Shown piece by piece: positions 49,235-59,577 of a stretch of 64,000 nt of DNA; the first letter of the stretch is position 1, and each line of letters starts with the position of its first letter. The notes under the pieces were generated by a model, which did no database searches, was not told the DNA's origin, and saw only the letters and a list, made by a program, of their open reading frames with translations. The stretch spans positions 1,116,001 through 1,180,000 of the forward strand of contig NC_020541.1 in NCBI RefSeq assembly GCF_000230695.2, given 5' to 3'. A program made the position numbers and the translations under genes. This DNA comes from Rhodanobacter denitrificans. Lineage in GTDB: Bacteria; Pseudomonadota; Gammaproteobacteria; Xanthomonadales; Rhodanobacteraceae.

Positions 49235-50731
49235 TCAGGCCGCTTCGGCCTTGGCCTTGCGCGGCCCTTCCAGTAGTGCCTTGCGCACATGGGACACGAT
49301 CAGGTCGACCTCGGCGCTGGTGACGTTGAAGTGCGGGGTGAAGCGCAGCGAATTGGTGCCGCCATGGATCACCCCGACGCCGTGCTCGCGCAGGTATTCC
49401 TCGGTGGAACCGGCGCCGTAGCACTTGTACTCCGGGGCCAGTTCGCAGGAGAACAGCAGGCCGGTGCCCTGCACCTTGGTGATCAGGCCGCCCAGCTCGT
49501 TTTTCAGCGCGTTGAGCTTGTCGACGAACTCCTTGCCGCGCTCGCGGATGTTGCTGCGCACCTGGTCGCTGAGCTCGCCCAGCGTGGCCAGCGCCACATC
49601 CAGCGCGCGCGGGTTGGCGGTCATGGTGTTGCCGTAGATGCCCTTGCGGTACAGCCCGGCGGCGCGTTCGCCGACGGCCAGCACCGACAGCGGATACTGG
49701 CCGGCGTTGAGCGCCTTGGAGAAGGTTTCCATGTCCGGCGGCGGCAGGCCCTCGAAGCCGGGGTAGTCCACGAACGACAGCACGCCATGTGCGCGCAGGC
49801 CGGCCTGGATCGAGTCGACCAGCAAGAGGGTACCGTGCGATTCGGTCAACGCGCGCGCGGCCTGGTAGAACTCCGGCGTCACCGCGCGGCCGGGGTCGCC
49901 TTCGCCCATCACCGGCTCCAGGAACATCGCCTCGATGAACCAGCCGTGCCGGTCGGCGTCGGCGAACGCCGCTTCCAGCTGCGCCACGTCGTAGGGGGCC
50001 ACGGTGATCAGGGTGTCCTCGTGGCGGTAGCTGGCGAGGTTCTGCTGGTAGGTCTTGCGGCTGGAGTCGGAATACAGCGCCGGCGCCTCGGTGCGGCCGT
50101 GGAACGCCCCCTTGACCGCCAGGCGCTTGATCGCGCGGCCGGCGTAGCGCCCTCCGGCGTCGGTCATCGCCTTGGCGTTGACGTCGGCGATGCGGCAGGC
50201 CAGCGAGACCGACTCGGAGCCGGAGTTCAGGCACAGGTAGCGCTTGTACGGGCTGCCGCCGCGGCTGCGGCCCAGTTCCTTGTTCAGCGCCGCGGTGAAG
50301 CGCAGCTGCGCCACGCTGGGCGACATCACGTTCGCCATCACCTGCGGGCGGGCCAGCGCGGCCAGGATCGCCGGGTCGTTGTGGCCGAAGCCGAGCATGC
50401 CGTAGCCGCCGTTGTCGTGCACCACGGCGCCCTTCAGGGTGACGATCCACGGACCGCGGGCGGCCGCCGGCAGGTACGGGTTGATCGCGTCGTCCGGGTA
50501 GAAGTTGACGAAACCGGCCTGCGCCCGGGCAAGCTGCTCGGCTTCATCGAGCTTGAGGAAGTCGGCCAGGTCGGCGCGCAGCTCGCGATGGCGCGCCACG
50601 GCCTCGGCAATCGCCTGGCCCAGCAACGGGTCGTTCGCCGCCATGCGCTCGATGCTGGCGTCGTCCAGGCCGGTGGTCCGCGGCTTGCCGCCGAATTCGC
50701 GCAGTTCGCGCAACTGGTTGATCACACCCAT
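49235..50731 (-). CDS. Class-III PLP-dependent aminotransferase, substrate unknown
   Basis: 498 aa. Class III landmarks: CLNSGSESVSLACRIAD (cofactor phosphate site), GAFHGRTE, LLLVDSIQAGL (aspartate to the pyridine nitrogen), and METFSKALNAGQYPLS with the Schiff-base lysine. An N-terminal extension of about 85 residues precedes the usual start. Neighbours (psiF, ABC transporter) do not identify the substrate; lysine, ornithine or 4-aminobutyrate type activities are possible. Confidence 0.82.
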   Translation of the reverse strand: MGVINQLRELREFGGKPRTTGLDDASIERMAANDPLLGQAIAEAVARHRELRADLADFLKLDEAEQLARAQAGFVNFYPDDAINPYLPAAARGPWIVTLKGAVVHDNGGYGMLGFGHNDPAILAALARPQVMANVMSPSVAQLRFTAALNKELGRSRGGSPYKRYLCLNSGSESVSLACRIADVNAKAMTDAGGRYAGRAIKRLAVKGAFHGRTEAPALYSDSSRKTYQQNLASYRHEDTLITVAPYDVAQLEAAFADADRHGWFIEAMFLEPVMGEGDPGRAVTPEFYQAARALTESHGTLLLVDSIQAGLRAHGVLSFVDYPGFEGLPPPDMETFSKALNAGQYPLSVLAVGERAAGLYRKGIYGNTMTANPRALDVALATLGELSDQVRSNIRERGKEFVDKLNALKNELGGLITKVQGTGLLFSCELAPEYKCYGAGSTEEYLREHGVGVIHGGTNSLRFTPHFNVTSAEVDLIVSHVRKALLEGPRKAKAEAA

Positions 50732-51021
50732 GATGAATCCTCCGTAGCTCCGCCGTAGCGGCAGGCCGTGCCGGATGGCGAAATTGATGACTGCGTGGCG
50801 GGAACCGCAAAATCCGGCGCTTCCCCAATGTTTTCAGGCGTTTCGCAGCGCCGGGGAAATGCTTCCGGCGTGCTTTTATTCCTCACAGGATACCTTGCGG
50901 CGGCGGTGGCCGTAACCCCGTGCCCTGCCGCGGGTGACGGCTGTCATGGCGGATGGTTGACGCCGGCGACTGCCGGCCGCGGCTGGCCGCGCGCAGGATG
51001 CACCGCAACCGGAGGACTCCC
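50732..51021. other. Divergent intergenic region, aminotransferase/ABC operon
   Basis: 290 bp with no gene recognised. It should contain promoters for both directions; GGAGG at 51011-51015 is the ribosome binding site of the ABC gene. Confidence 0.4.
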
Positions 51022-51951
51022 ATGCCGCATTTCCACGACCCCGTCGCCCGCCTCGACGGCGCCATCAAGCGCTACGGCCGGCTCACCGCGCTGGATGGCG
51101 CGGACCTGCAATTGCGCCGCGGCGAACTGCTGGCGCTGCTCGGTCCCAACGGCGCCGGCAAGACCACGGCGATCGCCTTGTTGCTGGGGCTGATCCGTGC
51201 CGATGCCGGTACGGCAGAGCTGTTCGGCCAGGAGCCGCAGCGGATCGAGGCGCGTCGCCGCATCGGCGTGATGCTGCAGAACGCCGAGCTGCCGCCCACG
51301 CTGCGGGTGGGCGAACTGCTGCGGCTGACCGCCAGTTACTACCCGGCGCCGCGAGCCCTGGCCGAAAGCGCCGAGCTGGCCGGCGTCGCCGATCTGCTCA
51401 GGCGGCCCTACGCGAAACTCTCCGGCGGCCAGCAGCGGCGCGTCCAGTTCGCGCTGGCGCTGTGCGGCCGGCCCGAACTGCTGTTCCTGGACGAACCCAC
51501 CGTGGGCATGGACGTCGAGGCGCGGCAGCAGCTGTGGGCAGCGATCCGCCGACTGGTGGCCGAGGGTTGTTCGGTGCTGCTGACCACGCATTACCTGGAA
51601 GAGGCCGAGGCGCTGGCCGACCGCGTCTGCGTGATGTCGCGCGGAAGGATGATCCACGAGGGTACCGTCGAGGCCTTGCGTGCGCGGGTGGCGCTGAGGC
51701 GCGTGCGTTGCCTCAGTACGCTGTCGGTCGAAGCAGTGCGCGACTGGCCCGAGGTCAGCGAGGTGCGCCGGGACCGCGAACGCCTGCATATCGCCACCGC
51801 CGCGGCCGAGGCCGTGGTACGCCGCCTGCTCGACGCCGACCCGCGACTGCGCGAGCTGGAAGTGCAGCGCGCCGGCCTGGCCGAGGCTTTCACCGAACTC
51901 ACCCGCGACGCCGCCGCGGCCGCGGATACCGACCAGCGCGAGGCCGCCTGA
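51022..51951 (+). CDS. ABC transporter ATP-binding protein
   Basis: 309 aa. Walker A GPNGAGKTTAI at about residue 42, signature LSGGQQRRVQF, Walker B LLFLDEPTVGMD, then HYLEEAEALADR. The arrangement fits ABC-2-type exporters (CcmA/NatA-like). A C-terminal domain of about 90 residues follows the nucleotide-binding core. The permease begins 1 bp after the stop, and a sensor kinase and response regulator complete the operon. Confidence 0.94.
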   Translation: MPHFHDPVARLDGAIKRYGRLTALDGADLQLRRGELLALLGPNGAGKTTAIALLLGLIRADAGTAELFGQEPQRIEARRRIGVMLQNAELPPTLRVGELLRLTASYYPAPRALAESAELAGVADLLRRPYAKLSGGQQRRVQFALALCGRPELLFLDEPTVGMDVEARQQLWAAIRRLVAEGCSVLLTTHYLEEAEALADRVCVMSRGRMIHEGTVEALRARVALRRVRCLSTLSVEAVRDWPEVSEVRRDRERLHIATAAAEAVVRRLLDADPRLRELEVQRAGLAEAFTELTRDAAAAADTDQREAA

Positions 51952-51952
51952 C

Positions 51953-52744
51953 ATGCAAACCGCCATTTCCGTCACCGCATCGGCACCCGCCATCGACATG
52001 CCGCGCCGCCGGGTGCTCGGCGCCTATCTGGAAGAGGCGCGCAGCGAATGCCTGCGCTACCTGCGCGCGCCCGGCTTCACGCTGCCGATCATGCTGTTCC
52101 CGGGCATGTTCTACCTGCTGTTCGGCGTGCTGATGGCGAAATCGAACGGCGCCGACGCGGCGCGCTACCTGCTGGCCAGCTACGGCGTGTTCGGCGTGAT
52201 GAGCCCGGGCCTGTTCGGCTTCGGCGTGTCGCTGGCGCTGGAGCGCGACGGCGGTCTGCTGACCTTCAAACGCGCACTGCCGATGCCGCCCGGTGCCTAT
52301 CTGCTGGGCAAGATGCTGATGGCGATGGCCGCCGCGGGCGTGGTGATCCTGTTGCTGCTGACGATGGCGCTGACCCTGGGCCACGTGAGCTTGAGCCTGA
52401 CCCAGGCCGGCGCCTTGCTGCTCACCGGCGTGTTCGGCGTGTTGCCGTTCTGCGCGCTGGGCATGTTCGTCGGCACGCTGATCAAGGGCCAGGGCGCGCC
52501 CGGCATGCTGCAGCTGGTCTACCTGCCGATGTCGTTCCTGTCCGGCCTGTGGATGCCGCTGCCGATGCTGCCAAAGTTCCTGCAGCAAATCGCGCCGGTA
52601 TGGCCGAGCTATCACCTGGACGTGCTGGCGATGGCGGCAGTGGGTATGGACAAGGGCCCACGGCTGGGCCATGTGCTGGTGCTCGTCGGCTTTGTCGCGG
52701 TATTTCTTCTGATGGCGGCACAGCGCCTGCGCCGGCACGGTTGA
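51953..52744 (+). CDS. ABC-2-type transporter permease
   Basis: 263 aa with about six hydrophobic segments: one near residue 40 (FTLPIMLFPGMFYLLFGVL), one near 75-90, and four more in the C-terminal half, with PLSFLSGLWMPL-like YLPMSFLSGLWMPLPMLP before the last. This is the ABC-2 membrane fold. Partner of the preceding ATPase; the cargo (lipid, drug or peptide) cannot be inferred. Confidence 0.9.
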   Translation: MQTAISVTASAPAIDMPRRRVLGAYLEEARSECLRYLRAPGFTLPIMLFPGMFYLLFGVLMAKSNGADAARYLLASYGVFGVMSPGLFGFGVSLALERDGGLLTFKRALPMPPGAYLLGKMLMAMAAAGVVILLLLTMALTLGHVSLSLTQAGALLLTGVFGVLPFCALGMFVGTLIKGQGAPGMLQLVYLPMSFLSGLWMPLPMLPKFLQQIAPVWPSYHLDVLAMAAVGMDKGPRLGHVLVLVGFVAVFLLMAAQRLRRHG

Positions 52745-52750
52745 AGTAGC

Positions 52751-54019
52751 ATGCCCCGCAGACCCGGCCCCTCAGCGACCAGCCACGTCATGATCCCCGC
52801 CTTCATCGCCCGATGGTTCGTGCCGGCGCCCGATTCCGCGGTGGCCGACGACCTGCGTCGCGGCAAGTCGCCGTGGGCCGACAGCGTGCACCTGCTGTGG
52901 TCGCTGTGGATCTTCATCACGCCCCTGTTCGACCATGGCCTGCGCGGCTACACCCCGACCTGGCTGCTGTGCACGCTGGGCTCGTATCCGCTGTTCCTGC
53001 TGCTGTTCGCCAGGTTGCGGCTGGCTTCGCGGCGAACGGCGCATCGGTATGCGTGGGGCATGGCGGCGCTGTGTTTCGGCCTGCTGCGCTGGTACCCCAG
53101 CGGGCTCAGTTATTTCGTGTACGCCTGTGTGATGCTCAGCCATTGCGGCCTGCGACACTTCCGCAGTTACGTGATCCAGGTGGTGCTGCTCAACGTGGTC
53201 TATGTGGCGCTGGCCTGGTGGATCGGCTATCCGCAGGCGCTGCTGGTGATCATGCCGGTCACGGTGTTCGTCATCTGCACCATCGTCACGGTCGAGCAGA
53301 TCCACCAGGAGAAGGATGCCGCGCTCAGCCTCTCCCACGACGAGGTGCGCCGGCTCGCCGCCACCGCGGAGCGCGAGCGGATCGGGCGCGACCTGCACGA
53401 CCTGCTGGGGCACACGCTGTCGCTGATCACGCTGAAGCTGGAGCTGTCGCGCAAGCTGTTCGACCGCGATGTCGATGCCGCCCGGCGCGAGGTCGAAGAG
53501 GCGGAGAAGGTCGCCCGTCACGCCCTGGCCGAAGTGCGCTGCGCCGTCACCGGCATCCGCGCCACCGACCTCGCTGCCGAGCTGGCTTCGGCGCGGCTGC
53601 TGCTGGAGTCCTCGCGGGTGCACCTGGATTACGGCGAACTGCCCGCGGACCTGCCGGGCGACATCGAGCGCGGCCTGTCGCTGGTGTTGCGCGAGGCGGT
53701 GACCAACATCGCGCGCCATGCCGATGCCAGTCAGGCGCGGATCGAGCTGGCGCGCGAGCGGAACAGCGTCTGCCTGCGGATCAGCGACAACGGCCGCGGC
53801 GGCATCGAGAGCGACGGCAACGGCCTGAGCGGCATGCGCGAGCGCGTGCGCGCGCTCGGCGGCACGCTCGCGTTCGAGTCGCCGCGTGGGCAGGGCTCGC
53901 GCCTGCGGGTGGTGGTGCCGCTGCCGATCGTGCGCCTGGTCGAGTCGTCGCGATCGGCGCCGGATCCGTCGATGGCCGGGCCGCTGGCGCAGCCGGTTAC
54001 GGATCGGCCCGTCGCATGA
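52751..54019 (+). CDS. DesK-like sensor histidine kinase
   Basis: 422 aa. Four or five membrane segments at about residues 45-175 with almost no periplasmic loop, then the HisKA_3 box RERIGRDLHDLLGHTLSL (phospho-accepting His at about residue 216) and an HATPase domain (LREAVTNIARHA, DNGRGG, NGLSGMRERV). This resembles DesK, a membrane-fluidity sensor. ATG at 52751 follows the permease stop by 6 bp; ATG at 52790 is an alternative. Confidence 0.92.
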   Translation: MPRRPGPSATSHVMIPAFIARWFVPAPDSAVADDLRRGKSPWADSVHLLWSLWIFITPLFDHGLRGYTPTWLLCTLGSYPLFLLLFARLRLASRRTAHRYAWGMAALCFGLLRWYPSGLSYFVYACVMLSHCGLRHFRSYVIQVVLLNVVYVALAWWIGYPQALLVIMPVTVFVICTIVTVEQIHQEKDAALSLSHDEVRRLAATAERERIGRDLHDLLGHTLSLITLKLELSRKLFDRDVDAARREVEEAEKVARHALAEVRCAVTGIRATDLAAELASARLLLESSRVHLDYGELPADLPGDIERGLSLVLREAVTNIARHADASQARIELARERNSVCLRISDNGRGGIESDGNGLSGMRERVRALGGTLAFESPRGQGSRLRVVVPLPIVRLVESSRSAPDPSMAGPLAQPVTDRPVA

Positions 54020-54094
54020 GTCCACCCGTGTTTCCATGCCCGCACAGACCATGACGCCCATCCTTTACCCCCGCGAACACCGGAGAGTCATCGC

Positions 54095-54697
54095 ATGATC
54101 CGCGTGCTGCTGGCCGAGGACCAGGCGATGGTGCGCGGTGCACTGTCCGCACTGCTGAACCTGGAAAGCGACATCGAGGTACTCGGCTCGGCCGCCGACG
54201 GCGAGGCCGCTTGGCGCGAGCTGCAGCGACTCAAGCCTGACGTGCTGGTCACCGACATCGAGATGCCCGGGCTGACCGGGCTGGAACTGGCGCAGCGCAT
54301 CCAGCGGCATGAACTGCCGATCAAGGTGGTCATCGTCACCACCTTCGCGCGGCCCGGCTTCCTGCGCCGCGCGCTGGATGCCGGCGTGTCCGGCTACCTG
54401 CTGAAGGATGCCCCTGCCGAGAACCTGGCCGAGGCCTTGCGCACCGTGCATCGCGGCGGCCGCGCGATCGACCCGCAGCTGGCGCTGGAGGCGTGGTCCG
54501 AAGCCGATCCGCTGAACGACCGCGAGCGCCAGGTGTTGCGCCTGGCCGGCGAAGGACAGTCGGCGGGCGACATCGCCGCGCAGCTGAACCTGTCGCACGG
54601 CACCGTGCGCAATTACCTGTCCGAGGCGATCGGCAAACTCGGCGTGGCCAATCGCATCGAGGCCTATCGGCTGGCGCGGCAGAAAGGCTGGTTGTAA
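54095..54697 (+). CDS. NarL/FixJ-family response regulator (DesR-like)
   Basis: 200 aa. Receiver domain with the acidic pair in LLAEDQ, phospho-acceptor Asp54 in VTDIEMPG and the conserved lysine in LLKDAP; the LuxR-type helix-turn-helix at about residues 137-198 (LNDREREVLRLA-like, AQLNLSHGTVRNYLSEAI). Pairs with the preceding kinase, 75 bp away, and is likely to control the linked ABC transporter. Confidence 0.94.
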   Translation: MIRVLLAEDQAMVRGALSALLNLESDIEVLGSAADGEAAWRELQRLKPDVLVTDIEMPGLTGLELAQRIQRHELPIKVVIVTTFARPGFLRRALDAGVSGYLLKDAPAENLAEALRTVHRGGRAIDPQLALEAWSEADPLNDRERQVLRLAGEGQSAGDIAAQLNLSHGTVRNYLSEAIGKLGVANRIEAYRLARQKGWL

Positions 54698-54726
54698 GCG
54701 GTTGCGCCGGAATCGGCGCGCTGCGG

Positions 54727-54732
54727 GATAAT
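54727..54732 (+). promoter_or_regulatory. Candidate -10 box for queA
   Basis: GATAAT followed by GCCCC. It overlaps the ATG at 54731 that would otherwise be the queA start, supporting the TTG at 54764 instead. The same GATAATGCCC string precedes tgt. Confidence 0.4.
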
Positions 54733-54763
54733 GCCCCGTTTTCCGCTGCCGGCCGCGCCCGCC

Positions 54764-55795
54764 TTGAAGAAGTCCGATTTCGATTTCGACCTGCCGCACG
54801 AGCTGGTCGCGCAGGCGCCGTTGCCCGAGCGTTCGGCCAGTCGCATGTTGCTGCTCGACGTGGCGGCGCAGTCGCGGCAGGACCGCCTGTTCCGCGAGCT
54901 GCCCGACTTCCTGCGCCCCGGCGACCTGCTGGTGTTCAACGACACCCGCGTGCTGCCGGCGCGGCTGTACGGGCGCAAGGACACCGGCGGTGCGGTGGAG
55001 ATCCTGATCGAGCGGGTCACCGGCGCACACGAGGCGGTGGTGCAGCTCGGGGTCAGCAAGAAGCCGAAGGAAGGCGCGCGGATCGAGCTGGCCGACAGCA
55101 GCCACGCACTGGTGCTGGGCCGCGACGAGGGTTTCTTCCGGCTGCGTTTCGAGGCGCCGGAGCCGCTGGAGAAGCTGCTGCTGAAGCTGGGCGAGATGCC
55201 GTTGCCGCCATATATCGAGCGGCACGCCGACGCCAGCGACATGGAGCGCTACCAGACCGTGTTCGCACGCGAGCCCGGCGCGGTCGCGGCGCCCACCGCC
55301 GGGCTGCATTTCGACGAGGCGATCCTGGGCCGGCTGCGCGAGCGCGGCGTCGAGTTCGGCTACGTCACCCTGCATGTCGGCGCCGGCACGTTCCAGCCGG
55401 TGCGCGTGGATGACCTGAAGGACCACTGCATGCACCGCGAGTGGCTCAACGTCGGCGCGCACCTGATCGGGCAGATCCGCCGCACCCGCGCCAACGGCGG
55501 GCGGGTGATCGCGGTCGGCACCACCGTGGTGCGCGCGCTGGAAAGCGCCAGCAGGGACGGCGAGCTGCACCCGTTCGCCGGCGAGACGCAGATCTTCATC
55601 TTTCCCGGCTACCGCTTCAGCAGCATCGACGGCCTGATCACCAACTTCCACCTGCCACAGTCGACGCTCTTGATGCTGGTGTCGGCGCTGGCCGGACGCG
55701 AGTTCATCCTGGACAGCTACCGCCACGCGGTCGAGCAGCGCTACCGCTTCTTCTCCTATGGCGACGCCATGCTGATCCTGCCGCACGGCGCCTGA
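54764..55795 (+). CDS. queA: S-adenosylmethionine:tRNA ribosyltransferase-isomerase
   Basis: Makes epoxyqueuosine in tRNA from SAM. Core motifs [55 protein letters not shown] and [15 protein letters not shown] are canonical. TTG at 54764 aligns with the methionine of family members and gives 343 aa; ATG at 54731 would add 11 residues and lies in a likely -10 box. Followed by tgt, the preceding step of the pathway. Confidence 0.95.
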   Translation: MKKSDFDFDLPHELVAQAPLPERSASRMLLLDVAAQSRQDRLFRELPDFLRPGDLLVFNDTRVLPARLYGRKDTGGAVEILIERVTGAHEAVVQLGVSKKPKEGARIELADSSHALVLGRDEGFFRLRFEAPEPLEKLLLKLGEMPLPPYIERHADASDMERYQTVFAREPGAVAAPTAGLHFDEAILGRLRERGVEFGYVTLHVGAGTFQPVRVDDLKDHCMHREWLNVGAHLIGQIRRTRANGGRVIAVGTTVVRALESASRDGELHPFAGETQIFIFPGYRFSSIDGLITNFHLPQSTLLMLVSALAGREFILDSYRHAVEQRYRFFSYGDAMLILPHGA

Positions 55796-57019
<1,224 letters not shown>

Positions 57020-57178
57020 GAAGGCTGCGCCGGGCGCGCCAGCTGGCGGTTTTCGGAGGGATCCGGACCGCCGGCAGCGCCGCCGTGCATGCTTGGGGGG
57101 TGCATGGCATAATCGGGAATCTTTTTTCAGGCGTTCTGTCGAAAACTTCGACGGCGCCATAACTTGCGAGACAAATCC

Positions 57179-57511
57179 ATGAGTTTTCCGATCTCTCCGG
57201 TGATCGCCCAAGCCGCAGCGCCGCAGCCGCAGGGCGGCGGCATGTCCATGATCATCATGATGGTGGTGCTGTTTGGCCTGATGTATTTCATGATGATCCG
57301 GCCGCAGATGAAGCGGCAGAAGGAGCATCGCGCGCTGATCGCCGGCCTGGCCAAGGGCGACGAAGTGGTCACCAACGGCGGCATCGCCGGACGCGTGGAC
57401 GAGGTGGGCGAAACCTTCGTTACGGTCGAGATCGCGGCCAACGTGAAGGTCAAGGTGCAGAAGGGCGCGGTCCAGCAGGTCCTGCCCAAGGGTTCGCTGA
57501 AGTCCGCCTGA
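57179..57511 (+). CDS. yajC: Preprotein translocase accessory subunit YajC
   Basis: 110 aa: a short N-terminus, one membrane helix (SMIIMMVVLFGLMYFMMI) followed by RPQMKRQKEHRALIAGL and a cytoplasmic beta-rich domain with GDEVVTNGGIAGRV. Part of the holotranslocon with SecDF. CATAAT at 57108-57113 is a plausible -10. Confidence 0.97.
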   Translation: MSFPISPVIAQAAAPQPQGGGMSMIIMMVVLFGLMYFMMIRPQMKRQKEHRALIAGLAKGDEVVTNGGIAGRVDEVGETFVTVEIAANVKVKVQKGAVQQVLPKGSLKSA

Positions 57512-57622
57512 GGACGGGTGCGAGGCACTGCCAGGCAGCTTGCGGCGGTGCCTTGTCTGCGGTCATTTCCCGATTGTTGCTACCGCTGCGGCCTGCTGCC
57601 GCGGCCTTGATGGATGCAGGGC

Positions 57623-59506
57623 ATGAATGATTTTCCCCGCTGGAAGTACGCGCTGGTCGCGCTGGTGATGTTGTTCGGCATCATCTACGCATTGCCGAAT
57701 GCATTCCCGCCGGTGCCGGCCGTGCAGGTCACCGCCAACCGCGATGCGCCGCCGATCAACCAGGCACTGCAGCAGAAGGTGCAGGCGGCGCTGGGCGCGA
57801 AGAAGATCGCGGTCACCAGCGTGTTCGTGGAAGGCGACCACCTGCTGGCCACCTTCGCCAACTCCGACGTGCAGAAGAGCGGCCTGGACGAGATCAAGGC
57901 GACGCTCGGCGACGGCTACACGGTCGCGTTCAAGCTGCAGTCCAACGTGCCGGGCTGGCTGGGCGCGATCGGCGCCCGTTCGATGCCGCTGGGCCTGGAC
58001 CTGCAGGGTGGTGTGCACTTCCTGATGCAGGTCGACCAGAAGGACGCGATCGAGAAGCAGGAAAACAGCTACGCGGACGATATCCGCAGCCTGCTGCGGC
58101 AGAAGAACATCCGCTATGAATCGGTCACCCGCAGCGCGACCAGCGGCCAGGGCATCGCGGTGGTCCTGCGCTCGGCCGCCGATCGCTCCACCGCGGCCGA
58201 CGCGATCGCCAACGAGTACACCGACCTCAACGTGGCGAACGGCGCCAGTACCGGCGACCGCTTCGTGCTGAACGCGGTCATCAAGCCGGAAAAACTGCGC
58301 GAGCTGTCGCGCAGCGCGATCACCCAGAACCTGGGCACGCTGCGCAACCGCATCAACGCGCTGGGCGTGTCCGAGCCGCTGATCCAGCAGCAGGGCGACA
58401 GCCGCATCGTGGTCGAGCTGGCCGGCGTGCAGGACCCGACCGAGGCGAAGAAGCTGATCGGCGCGGTCGCCACGCTGCAGTACCGCCCCGGCATCGGCCA
58501 GCCCGGCGATGCGCGCGCGGTGGAAGCGGCGCGCACCGGCAACATCCCGCCGGACGCGAACCTGTACTACATGCGCGGCGACAACCGCCCGGTGCTGGTG
58601 AGCAAGCAGATCATCGTGACCGGCAACCAGCTGGTGGACGCCTCGTCGGGCATCGACCAGCAGAGCGGTACGCCGAAGGTCGACGTCACCCTGAACGCGG
58701 CCGGCGCCAAGAAGATGGGCGACTTCACCAATGCCAACGTCGGCAAGCCGATGGCGGTGCTGTACGTGGAGCAGGTCTACGAGACCAAGGTGGTCGATGG
58801 CAAGGAAGTGCGCGTGCCGAAGATCACCGAGACGGTGATCAACGATGCCACCATCCAGAGCCCCTTCAGCAAGCAGTTCCAGACCACCGGCCTGGGCAGC
58901 GCGAAGGAAGCCTCCGACCTCGCCCTGCTGCTCAAGGGCGGTGCGCTGGCGGCGCCGATGGACATCGTCGAGGAAGGCGTGATCGGCGCCAGCCTCGGCC
59001 AGGACAACATCGACAAGGGCTTCAAGGCGGTGCTGCTCGGCCTGGCACTGGTGCTGCTGGCCGCGGCGATCTACTACAAGCTGTTCGGCCTGGTGGCGGA
59101 CATCGCGCTGTTCTTCAACCTGGTGATCCTGCTGGCGGTGATGTCGCTGATCGGCGTCACCCTGACCATGCCGGGCGTGGCCGGCATCGTGCTGACCCTG
59201 GGCATGGCGATCGACGCGAACGTGCTGATCTGCGAACGCGTGCGTGAGGAATTGCGCAACGGCTCCAGCCCACACGCGGCGATCCGCGCCGGCTACGAGA
59301 AGGCGTGGTCGACCATTCTGGACGCCAACGTCACCCACCTGATCGCCGCCCTGGCGCTGACCACGATGGGTACCGGCGCGATCAAGGGCTTCGGCGTGAC
59401 GCTGATGATCGGCATCCTGACCTCGCTGTTCACCTCGGTCACGCTGACCCACGCGTTCACCGCGGCGATCCACGGCCACCGCAAGCTCAAGACGCTGTCG
59501 GTCTAG
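57623..59506 (+). CDS. secD: Protein translocase subunit SecD
   Basis: Proton-driven export factor of the inner membrane. 627 aa: first membrane segment at about 10-28, large periplasmic P1 domain containing LGLDLQGGVHFLMQVD and LGTLRNRINALGVSEP, and five membrane segments from about residue 470 (ASLGQDNIDKGFKAVLLGL, TLTMPGVAGIVLTLGMAIDANVLI). ATG at 57623 is preferred to the ATG at 57614 because of better spacing to GCAGGG. Confidence 0.97.
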   Translation: MNDFPRWKYALVALVMLFGIIYALPNAFPPVPAVQVTANRDAPPINQALQQKVQAALGAKKIAVTSVFVEGDHLLATFANSDVQKSGLDEIKATLGDGYTVAFKLQSNVPGWLGAIGARSMPLGLDLQGGVHFLMQVDQKDAIEKQENSYADDIRSLLRQKNIRYESVTRSATSGQGIAVVLRSAADRSTAADAIANEYTDLNVANGASTGDRFVLNAVIKPEKLRELSRSAITQNLGTLRNRINALGVSEPLIQQQGDSRIVVELAGVQDPTEAKKLIGAVATLQYRPGIGQPGDARAVEAARTGNIPPDANLYYMRGDNRPVLVSKQIIVTGNQLVDASSGIDQQSGTPKVDVTLNAAGAKKMGDFTNANVGKPMAVLYVEQVYETKVVDGKEVRVPKITETVINDATIQSPFSKQFQTTGLGSAKEASDLALLLKGGALAAPMDIVEEGVIGASLGQDNIDKGFKAVLLGLALVLLAAAIYYKLFGLVADIALFFNLVILLAVMSLIGVTLTMPGVAGIVLTLGMAIDANVLICERVREELRNGSSPHAAIRAGYEKAWSTILDANVTHLIAALALTTMGTGAIKGFGVTLMIGILTSLFTSVTLTHAFTAAIHGHRKLKTLSV

Positions 59507-59521
59507 GGTTTATTGAATAGT

Positions 59522-59543
59522 GCGGCCATGGATGGCCGCTTTT
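59522..59543 (+). terminator. Terminator-like hairpin between secD and secF
   Basis: Stem GCGGCCAT / ATGGCCGC around GG with a following TTTT. It lies within the 71-bp secD-secF gap. Confidence 0.55.
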
Positions 59544-59577
59544 GCCCGGAAATGGACTTCCATAGAGAGAATCCATC

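Noticed and set aside
54731..54763. ATG at 54731 as the queA start
   Set aside because: It overlaps a likely -10 box, lacks an SD, and adds 11 residues absent from the family; the TTG at 54764 aligns with known N-termini, although neither choice is proven.
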